DNA of 64,000 nt, from assembly GCF_041075285.1 (NCBI RefSeq), contig NZ_CP163512.1:4286955-4350954 (forward strand), given 5' to 3'. The notes beneath the pieces are model-generated. The model saw only the letters and a list, made by a program, of their open reading frames with translations. It had not been told where the DNA came from and made no database searches. The translations under genes were made by a program, and so were the position numbers. The stretch is from Providencia rettgeri (GTDB lineage Bacteria; Pseudomonadota; Gammaproteobacteria; Enterobacterales; Enterobacteriaceae). Below, piece after piece: positions 56,774 to 64,000 of this stretch (within the stretch, counting starts at the first letter, position 1; every line of letters begins with the position of its first letter).

Positions 56774-59584
56774 ATGAGTGACTATAAAAATACCCTGAAT
56801 CTACCGGAAACAGGGTTCCCAATGCGTGGCGATCTCGCTAAACGCGAACCACAGATGTTAGAGCGCTGGTACAAAGAAGGTTTGTATCAGGCAATCCGTA
56901 AAGCAAAATCGGGCAAGAAAACCTTTATCCTGCACGATGGTCCTCCGTATGCTAACGGTAGTATTCATATTGGTCACTCAGTTAACAAAATTCTCAAAGA
57001 TATTATTATTAAATCCAAAGGGTTAGCGGGTTATGATTCCCCGTATATTCCTGGTTGGGATTGCCATGGCTTACCGATTGAACACAAAGTTGAACAAATC
57101 GTGGGTAAACCAGGGGAAAAAGTTTCCGCCGCTGAATTTCGCGCACAATGCCGTCAATATGCTAAAGAGCAAATAGAAGGCCAAAAAGCTGATTTTATTC
57201 GCCTTGGTGTTTTAGGTGAGTGGGATAAACCTTACTTAACCATGGACTTCGAAACAGAAGCCCACATCATCAGGGCGTTAGCCAAAACGATTGCAAACGG
57301 TCACTTAGTGAAAGGGGCTAAGCCTGTTCACTGGTGTACAGCATGTGGTTCTTCTCTGGCAGAGGCTGAAGTTGAGTATTATGACAAAACTTCACCATCC
57401 ATCTACGTCCGCTTCCCTGCGGTAGATAGCGCAGCGGTATGTGAAAAATTTGGTATCAGTAGCGATAAAACACCATCACTGGTTATCTGGACTACAACAC
57501 CTTGGACATTGCCCGCCAACCGTGCAATCTCTTTGAACCCGGAGTTCAAATACAACTTGGTACAAGCAAATGGCGAATTAGTCATTTTAGCAGCTGATCT
57601 TGTTGAAGATGTCATGAAAACTATCGGCATCGATGCTTGGGATGTTTTAGGTGAATGTGACGGTTCTGCACTTGAATTATTGCGCTTTAAACATCCATTT
57701 ATGGGCATTGAGGTCCCTGCAATTTTAGGTGACCATGTTACGTTAGATGCAGGTACAGGTGCGGTGCATACCGCCCCTGGTCATGGTCCTGAAGACTATG
57801 TTGTTGGTCAAAAATACGGTTTAGAAACTGCGAATCCAGTTGGTCCAGATGGCTGTTTCTTAGCAGATACTTATCCAACATTGGACGGCGTGTTTATTTT
57901 TAAAGCTAACGATTTAATTGTTGAGCTATTAAATGAAAAAGGCGCGCTACTGTATAAAAAAGCAATTACCCACAGCTATCCATGTTGCTGGCGCCATAAA
58001 ACACCGGTTATTTTCCGTGCAACACCACAATGGTTTATTGGCATGGATAAAAGCGGTTTGCGTGAACAATCTCTGAAAGAAATTGATATTGTTCAGTGGA
58101 TCCCTGGTTGGGGACGTGCTCGTATTGAGTCAATGGTTGAAAACCGTCCTGACTGGTGTATCTCTCGTCAGCGTACTTGGGGGACTCCAATGTCTCTATT
58201 CGTCCATAAAGAGACCGAAGAGCTGCATCCTCGTACATTAGAATTGATGGAAGAAGTGGCTAAGCGTGTTGAAGTTGACGGTATTCAAGCATGGTGGGAT
58301 CTCGACCCTGCTGAATTACTGGGTGATGAAGCTGAAATTTACCGCAAAGTTCCCGATACTCTGGATGTTTGGTTTGATTCTGGATCAACCCATTTTGCTG
58401 TGGTTGATGCTCGTCCAGAGTTTCACGGCAATTCAGCTGACATGTACTTGGAAGGTTCAGACCAACACCGTGGCTGGTTTATGTCTTCATTAATGCTGTC
58501 AACGGCAATGAAAGGCAAAGCGCCATATCGTCAAGTATTAACGCACGGTTTCACCGTTGATGGTCAAGGTCGTAAAATGTCTAAATCATTAGGCAATACG
58601 ATTAGCCCGCAAGACGTAATGAACAAACTGGGTGCGGATATCCTACGTTTATGGGTCGCTTCTACGGATTACACTGGCGAAATCGCGGTTTCAGATGAAA
58701 TTTTAAAGCGTGCAGCGGATTCATACCGTCGTATTCGTAACACCGCACGTTTCTTATTGGCGAACCTTAACGGTTTCAACCCTGAAACAGATATGGTGAA
58801 ACCAGAAGATATGGTTGTGTTAGATCGCTGGGCGGTTAGCCGTGCCCTTGAAGCACAACAAGAAATCGCTAAAGCGTATGATGAATATGATTTCCTTTCC
58901 GTTATTCAGCGCTTAATGCATTTCTGTTCGATCGAAATGGGCTCGTTCTATCTGGATATCATAAAAGACCGTCAGTACACCGCAAAAGGCGATAGCCTAG
59001 CGCGTCGTAGCTGCCAAACGGCTTTATTCCATATTGTTGAAGCGTTAGTGCGTTGGATTGCCCCTGTTCTTTCCTTCACTTCAGATGAAATCTGGAATGA
59101 ATTACCTGGAAAACGCGCGAAATTTGTTCTGACCGAAGAGTGGTACAACGGCTTATTTGGCTTAGATGAGTCAAATAAAATGAACAATAGCTTCTGGTCT
59201 GAACTGCTTGCTGTTCGCGGTGAAGTGAACAAAGTGTTAGAACAAGCACGGACAGATAAGCACATTGGTGGTTCATTAGAAGCTGCTGTGACGTTATACG
59301 CAGATAAAGACTTAGCGCATAAGCTGCAAAGCTTAGGCGATGAGCTGCGTTTCGTTCTGCTGACTTCACAGGCGACTGTGGCAGATATTGCAACGGCACC
59401 CGCAGATGCACAGGAAAGCGAGCTAAAAGGTCTGAAAATCGCCTTTAGTAAAGCGGAAGGCGAAAAATGCCCACGTTGCTGGCACTATGCAAGTGATATC
59501 GGCTCTTCAAGTGAACAACCAGAAATTTGTGGTCGTTGTGTGACTAACGTAGCCGGTAACGGTGAATTGCGTAAGTTTGCTTAA
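56774..59584 (+). CDS. ileS: Isoleucyl-tRNA synthetase
   Basis: 936 residues. Class I synthetase with HIGH (in [11 protein letters not shown], about residue 64), KMSKS (in [11 protein letters not shown], about 602), the editing domain between them, and a C-terminal zinc site CPRCWHY and CGRC. It charges tRNA-Ile. Its stop codon overlaps the lspA start by one base (TAATG), giving translational coupling. Confidence 0.97.
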   Translation: MSDYKNTLNLPETGFPMRGDLAKREPQMLERWYKEGLYQAIRKAKSGKKTFILHDGPPYANGSIHIGHSVNKILKDIIIKSKGLAGYDSPYIPGWDCHGLPIEHKVEQIVGKPGEKVSAAEFRAQCRQYAKEQIEGQKADFIRLGVLGEWDKPYLTMDFETEAHIIRALAKTIANGHLVKGAKPVHWCTACGSSLAEAEVEYYDKTSPSIYVRFPAVDSAAVCEKFGISSDKTPSLVIWTTTPWTLPANRAISLNPEFKYNLVQANGELVILAADLVEDVMKTIGIDAWDVLGECDGSALELLRFKHPFMGIEVPAILGDHVTLDAGTGAVHTAPGHGPEDYVVGQKYGLETANPVGPDGCFLADTYPTLDGVFIFKANDLIVELLNEKGALLYKKAITHSYPCCWRHKTPVIFRATPQWFIGMDKSGLREQSLKEIDIVQWIPGWGRARIESMVENRPDWCISRQRTWGTPMSLFVHKETEELHPRTLELMEEVAKRVEVDGIQAWWDLDPAELLGDEAEIYRKVPDTLDVWFDSGSTHFAVVDARPEFHGNSADMYLEGSDQHRGWFMSSLMLSTAMKGKAPYRQVLTHGFTVDGQGRKMSKSLGNTISPQDVMNKLGADILRLWVASTDYTGEIAVSDEILKRAADSYRRIRNTARFLLANLNGFNPETDMVKPEDMVVLDRWAVSRALEAQQEIAKAYDEYDFLSVIQRLMHFCSIEMGSFYLDIIKDRQYTAKGDSLARRSCQTALFHIVEALVRWIAPVLSFTSDEIWNELPGKRAKFVLTEEWYNGLFGLDESNKMNNSFWSELLAVRGEVNKVLEQARTDKHIGGSLEAAVTLYADKDLAHKLQSLGDELRFVLLTSQATVADIATAPADAQESELKGLKIAFSKAEGEKCPRCWHYASDIGSSSEQPEICGRCVTNVAGNGELRKFA

Positions 59585-60087
59585 TGAAAACACCTATTTG
59601 TTCTACCGGTCTGCGTTGGTTATGGTTAACCATAGTGATCATCGTGGCAGATTTAGGGATAAAGCAATTAGTGCTAAAAGACCTAAATCTGTACGAGCCT
59701 CATCCTGTGATGCCATTTTTCAACATTATGTACGCGCAGAATTTTGGCGCGGCGTTCAGCTTTTTGGCTGATGAAGGTGGTTGGCAGCGTTGGTTTTTTG
59801 CTGGGATCGCGGTGGGGATCTCCGTTATTTTGATGGTGATGATGTACCGCCAAAGTGCGCAAAAACGCTTATCCAATATTGCTTATGCACTCATTATTGG
59901 TGGGGCAATCGGCAACCTTAGCGACCGACTGGTTCATGGGTTTGTCGTTGATTACCTTGATGTTTACGTCGGTAATTGGCATTGGCCAACATTTAACCTA
60001 GCGGATATGGCAATTTGTATTGGTGCTGCTTTAGTTATTTTGGAAGGTTTTTTACCTGAAAAATCAAAGCAGGAGAAAACAAAATAA
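59584..60087 (+). CDS. lspA: Lipoprotein signal peptidase (signal peptidase II)
   Basis: 167 residues, four membrane segments, and the two catalytic Asp motifs in [18 protein letters not shown]. It cleaves prolipoprotein signal peptides at the lipobox. It overlaps ileS by one base. fkpB follows, but about 240 bp downstream instead of closely, because a repeat element is inserted. Confidence 0.96.
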   Translation: MKTPICSTGLRWLWLTIVIIVADLGIKQLVLKDLNLYEPHPVMPFFNIMYAQNFGAAFSFLADEGGWQRWFFAGIAVGISVILMVMMYRQSAQKRLSNIAYALIIGGAIGNLSDRLVHGFVVDYLDVYVGNWHWPTFNLADMAICIGAALVILEGFLPEKSKQEKTK

Positions 60088-60123
60088 ATTGGTAGCACAA
60101 TAAGTTACAATGTAATAACACAG

Positions 60124-60301
60124 AGCCCAGGTATTCTGGGCTCACCTGCTGATAAATATAAAGTGTTTTGCGGCAGGTTGAATAGGTTTAAAAAATAGAC
60201 TGGGAAAATCAATGTATTGATTTTCGCCTGATAACACAAAGTGGGAAAAAACACGCGGTTACTCCACTTTGTCAACAACCTCAGCCCAGATTTTCTGGGC
60301 T
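60124..60301 (+). terminator. Duplicated hairpin between lspA and fkpB flanking a 140-bp repeat
   Basis: AGCCCAG/CTGGGCT hairpins occur at 60124-60142 and 60283-60301; the 19-bp sequences differ at two positions. Neither has a strong U-run, and the genes on both sides run in the same direction. Confidence 0.7.
60143..60282. repeat. Terminator-associated repeat element, copy 4
   Basis: 140 bp in the orientation of copies 1 and 3, ending GTCAACAACCTC, with the middle and last palindromes conserved (AAAATCAATG/TATTGATTTT; ACAAAGTGG with CCACTTTGT). It is the only copy between co-directional genes of one operon. Confidence 0.8.
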
Positions 60302-60328
60302 GAACTTTATGACAAAATAGGTTTGGTT

Positions 60329-60799
60329 ATGTCTATTCAAATACAGGCTCAGAGCGCTGTTTTACTGCATTTCACATTGAAATTGGAAGATGGCTCTACA
60401 GCAGATTCTTCACACGCTCAAGGAAAGCCTGCGCTGTTTGTGCTAGGGAATGGTTCGTTATCACCGGAACTTGAAGCTGAGCTAGTTGGTCTGAATGAAG
60501 GTGAAAAGAAAACCTTTTCATTACCTGGAGATACTGTTTTTGGTAAGCATAACCCTGATTTAGTTCAGTATTTTTCATTGCGTGATTTTATGGATACGGG
60601 TATTCCCGAGATTGGGACTATTATGTTATTTACGGCAATGAATGGCAGCGAAATGCCGGGTGTAGTAAAATCAATTGAAGGAGAATCAATTACTGTTGAT
60701 TTTAATCACCCACTCGCTGAGCAACAAATTAGCTTTGAAATTGAAGTGCTTGAAGTAGACCCGCAATTGGAGAATCACAATGCAAATATTAATGGCTAA
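60329..60799 (+). CDS. fkpB: FKBP-type peptidyl-prolyl isomerase FkpB (SlpA)
   Basis: 156 residues from the ATG at 60329. A longer frame from 60269 would translate the repeat element and hairpin and is rejected. SlyD-like FKBP core with [37 protein letters not shown] and [19 protein letters not shown]. It is a chaperone-type prolyl isomerase. Its 3' end overlaps ispH by 20 nt. Confidence 0.93.
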   Translation: MSIQIQAQSAVLLHFTLKLEDGSTADSSHAQGKPALFVLGNGSLSPELEAELVGLNEGEKKTFSLPGDTVFGKHNPDLVQYFSLRDFMDTGIPEIGTIMLFTAMNGSEMPGVVKSIEGESITVDFNHPLAEQQISFEIEVLEVDPQLENHNANING

Positions 60800-61733
60800 C
60801 CCTCGTGGTTTTTGTGCTGGTGTTGACCGCGCAATTAGCATTGTAGAAAGGGCGTTAGAACTTTATGGTGCACCTATCTATGTTCGCCATGAAGTGGTGC
60901 ATAACCGTTATGTTGTTGATGATTTACGCCAGCGTGGCGCTATTTTTATTGAAGAAATTTCTGAAGTGCCAGATGGTGCTATCTTAATTTTCTCAGCTCA
61001 CGGTGTCTCACAAGCTATCCGCCAAGAAGCGCGTTCTCGTAACTTAACTATGTTATTTGATGCGACATGCCCATTAGTCACCAAAGTACATATGGAAGTG
61101 GCTCGCGCCAGTCGTAAAGGCAAAGAAGCGATTTTAATTGGGCATGCAGGGCACCCAGAAGTCGAAGGTACCATGGGGCAATACAGTAACCCTGAAGGTG
61201 GTATGTACCTTGTTGAAAGCCCTGAAGATGTTTGGAAATTAAAAGTCAAAGACGAAAACAACTTATCGTTTATGACACAAACCACATTATCAGTGGATGA
61301 CACTTCAGATGTTATTGATGCACTAACAGCTCGCTTCCCAAGCATTGTCGGGCCACGTAAAGATGATATTTGTTACGCAACAACTAATCGCCAAGAAGCC
61401 GCCAGAGAGCTGGCTGAGCGTGCGGATATTGTGCTAGTGGTTGGTTCGAAGAACTCATCAAACTCAAACCGCCTTGCTGAACTGGCATCAAGAATGCAAA
61501 AACCGGCATTTTTAATTGATGGTGCAGAAGACATTAAAACCGAGTGGCTAACCGATAAAAATATTATTGGTCTAACAGCGGGGGCATCTGCACCAGATAT
61601 TCTAGTTAGACAAGTAATTGATAAGCTTAAAGAACTGGGTGCGAATTCTGTTGTTGAATTACAAGGTCGTGAAGAAAATATTGTTTTTGAAGTGCCAAAA
61701 GAATTGCGAGTAGAAGTGAAGGAAATTAACTAA
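60780..61733 (+). CDS. ispH: 4-hydroxy-3-methylbut-2-enyl diphosphate reductase
   Basis: 317 residues. Three Cys ligands of the iron-sulfur cluster are visible: [12 protein letters not shown] (Cys12), [11 protein letters not shown], and [11 protein letters not shown]; the catalytic [14 protein letters not shown] segment is intact. It makes IPP and DMAPP, the last step of the MEP isoprenoid pathway. It starts inside the end of fkpB, so they are translated together. It ends the ribF-ileS-lspA cluster. Confidence 0.97.
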   Translation: MQILMANPRGFCAGVDRAISIVERALELYGAPIYVRHEVVHNRYVVDDLRQRGAIFIEEISEVPDGAILIFSAHGVSQAIRQEARSRNLTMLFDATCPLVTKVHMEVARASRKGKEAILIGHAGHPEVEGTMGQYSNPEGGMYLVESPEDVWKLKVKDENNLSFMTQTTLSVDDTSDVIDALTARFPSIVGPRKDDICYATTNRQEAARELAERADIVLVVGSKNSSNSNRLAELASRMQKPAFLIDGAEDIKTEWLTDKNIIGLTAGASAPDILVRQVIDKLKELGANSVVELQGREENIVFEVPKELRVEVKEIN

Positions 61734-61736
61734 TAT

Positions 61737-62004
61737 CTAGGGGCTGTTGATCTTTGATGGTTAATTTTTATTCGAATTAAAGCCATTTTAGGCAAGGCGA
61801 GAGGTTCGCCGCCTTGTGAACTTGGCAAGAGCCTCTCAACGCAGCATTAAATGAGTGAAACGAGCTTTAATCGAACCCGTAGGGCAACTGTAGGCACAAT
61901 ATTTGATTCAAATCGTCGTCAATCAGTACGACGGATACATTTTGCCATTTTGGGGGAGCTTTTTGGGGCTGTAAAAATCAGCAGTAAAGATAAACAGCCC
62001 CTAG
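61737..62004. mobile_element. MITE-like inverted-repeat element, copy 2
   Basis: 268 bp with terminal inverted repeats CTAGGGGCTGTTGATCTTT and (complement at 61986-62004) the same with one change. The body is similar to copy 1 at 21146-21423 along its whole length, including the inner GAGAGGT hairpin and a conserved TTCAAATCGTCGTCA segment, with small indels. It begins 3 bp after the ispH stop. Confidence 0.75.
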
Positions 62005-62020
62005 ATGCATCCTGTCCAAA

Positions 62021-62062
62021 GGGCCACTTTGTGATATCAAAGTGGCTCAAACCTGTTTTTCT
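62021..62062 (+). terminator. Terminator-like hairpin after ispH and the MITE
   Basis: Stem GCCACTTTG/CAAAGTGGC with a 6-nt loop, followed by a CCTGTTTTTC stretch. Confidence 0.65.
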
Positions 62063-62271
62063 TTCCTATTTTTCTTATCATCAACACTTTTTCTGATAAT
62101 TAGCCTACGCTCTACGTTTTTGTTAATAACTGTCGATTATTACTGGCAGGATCCTGTCATGATGGTTAATCTGTAACGTAATCATTAATTAAAATACCGA
62201 GTAATATATTGATTTTTACTTGGGATAGCAGTTTAAATTTAGTCAGTTGCATCAATAATGAAAAAGGATGA

Positions 62272-63096
<825 letters not shown>

Positions 63097-63112
63097 TCTT
63101 TGTTTTTAAATT

Positions 63113-63172
63113 ACCATTATAAATCAATGATATTTTTATTATTCATTGGTTTATAATGGTTTGTTGTTTTAT
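63113..63172 (+). terminator. dapB terminator
   Basis: A near-perfect long stem (ACCATTATAAATCAATGA against TCATTGGTTTATAATGGT) followed by TTTGTTGTTTTATTTT. Confidence 0.75.
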
Positions 63173-63540
63173 TTTTAATAAAGCAGCTATTTCTTGCTGA
63201 TTTCCTCATTTTAATTGACTTTTCTTTGTGTTGATTTACCTTTAATCTCATTTCAAGCTGAGTTATTATCAATTACACAATTATCTTACTTGGCAACCGT
63301 TTACTTATTCATATTGGCTATCATTTTTAATGCTCATGGGGCTTAAGTTGGGGGTGCTGGCTATAAAAGTAAGATAAAAGTGTAAAAAATGCATTTTTTT
63401 CTAGACAAGACCCTATCTCATCATTAGAATGCGCGCAATTTGCCAAAAATTTGCTTAAAAACTCATTTTGGCATTGATTTAGATCGCAAAATCTGAATTA
63501 ATATGCAAAAAACGTGATTTATTATTCTCCGGAGGGTGTT
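63173..63540 (+). promoter_or_regulatory. carAB promoter region with two ARG boxes
   Basis: No gene. Two ArgR half-box pairs lie 21 bp apart: TGAATTAATATGCA (63494-63507, 13 of 14 match to the consensus) and TGATTTATTATTCT (63515-63528, 12 of 14). This is the arrangement of the arginine-repressed E. coli carAB P2 promoter. A strong Shine-Dalgarno (GGAGGG) follows at 63531. Confidence 0.75.
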
Positions 63541-64000
63541 TTGATTAAGTCAGCTATATTGGTTCTGGAAGACGGAACCCAATTCCACGGGCGTGCCATC
63601 GGTGCTGAAGGGGCCGCAGTTGGAGAAGTCGTTTTCAACACGTCGATGACCGGATATCAAGAAATCATTACAGACCCTTCCTATTCCCGCCAAATTGTTA
63701 CTCTCACTTATCCCCATATTGGTAATGTCGGCACTAATGCTGATGACGAAGAATCTCCAAACGTTCATGCACAAGGCTTAATCATTCGTGACTTACCATT
63801 GGTATACAGTAACTTTCGCGGGCAAGAAGGGCTATCTGAGTATCTAAAACGTCACAATGTTGTGGCAATCGCAGATATTGATACACGTAAATTGACTCGC
63901 TTACTGAGAGAAAAAGGGGCGCAAAATGGGTGCATCATTGCGGGGGATAACCCTGATGCAGCACTTGCGCTAGAGAAAGCACGCCAGTTTTGCGGTCTTA
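63541..64000 (+). CDS. carA: Carbamoyl-phosphate synthase small subunit (5' part)
   Basis: The first 153 codons are visible; the gene continues past the window end. The TTG start at 63541, 4 nt after GGAGGG, is also used in E. coli. The sequence [20 protein letters not shown], then [21 protein letters not shown] and [19 protein letters not shown], is the glutaminase-subunit N-terminal domain; the catalytic Cys domain lies beyond the window. It supplies carbamoyl phosphate for arginine and pyrimidine synthesis. Confidence 0.96.
   Translation, partial: MIKSAILVLEDGTQFHGRAIGAEGAAVGEVVFNTSMTGYQEIITDPSYSRQIVTLTYPHIGNVGTNADDEESPNVHAQGLIIRDLPLVYSNFRGQEGLSEYLKRHNVVAIADIDTRKLTRLLREKGAQNGCIIAGDNPDAALALEKARQFCGL

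Noticed and set aside
61851..62096. 81-codon plus-strand frame in the second MITE
   Set aside because: It runs through the inverted-repeat element and has no counterpart in the first copy.

Overview
The window looks like chromosomal DNA of a Providencia-like member of the Morganellaceae (Enterobacterales). The core gene order is the E. coli order around the chromosome's zero point: smp/serB-radA-nadR, ettA, slt-trpR-yjjX-gpmB-rob-creA-arcA, thrLABC, yaaA-talB-mog-satP, dnaK-dnaJ, nhaA-nhaR, rpsT, ribF-ileS-lspA-fkpB-ispH, dapB, carA. The proteins are clearly enterobacterial, base composition is moderately AT-rich, and ERIC-type repeats are present. Genus assignment is inference from gene order, composition and repeat type; no database was searched.

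Layout. (1) 1-9.7 kb is an accessory TonB-dependent uptake locus. An ECF sigma factor and its FecR-type anti-sigma precede a large outer-membrane receptor with a signalling (STN) domain, a YddA/SbmA-type ABC exporter-like protein and an M16 zinc-protease lipoprotein (PqqL-like, cut by the window edge). A TonB-like gene is divergent, and a Fur-box-like sequence lies between. The parts match the Fus (ferredoxin uptake) set with FecIR-type signalling added. (2) 9.7-29.8 kb is conserved housekeeping sequence ending in the threonine operon with its leader peptide and attenuator. (3) 29.8-41.7 kb lies between thrC and yaaA and is accessory: two Gly/Asn-repeat exported proteins, an exported three-repeat protein of unknown function, a complete copper/silver efflux system (cusRS divergent from cusCFBA, plus a DUF411 protein) and an aldo/keto reductase. 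(4) 41.9-49.5 kb is core (yaaA, talB, mog, satP, dnaKJ). (5) 49.5-53.8 kb holds an exported amidohydrolase, an EamA permease and nhaA-nhaR. (6) 54.9-64 kb is core, ending in the 5' part of carA.

The most interesting material is regulatory or intergenic. A ~140-bp repeat occurs four times, always abutting intrinsic-terminator hairpins; in three copies the hairpin is duplicated on both sides. A second ~270-bp inverted-repeat element occurs twice, once sitting inside a terminator loop. ERIC elements begin inside or directly at the stop codon of serB, slt and trpR, and the trpR copy continues into an eight-unit array of deleted ERIC derivatives. A second CusR-type operator, with the same operator-to--10 spacing as cusC, lies in front of the unknown three-repeat exported protein and ties it to the copper response.

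No rRNA, tRNA, prophage, integrase, complete insertion sequence or CRISPR array was seen.
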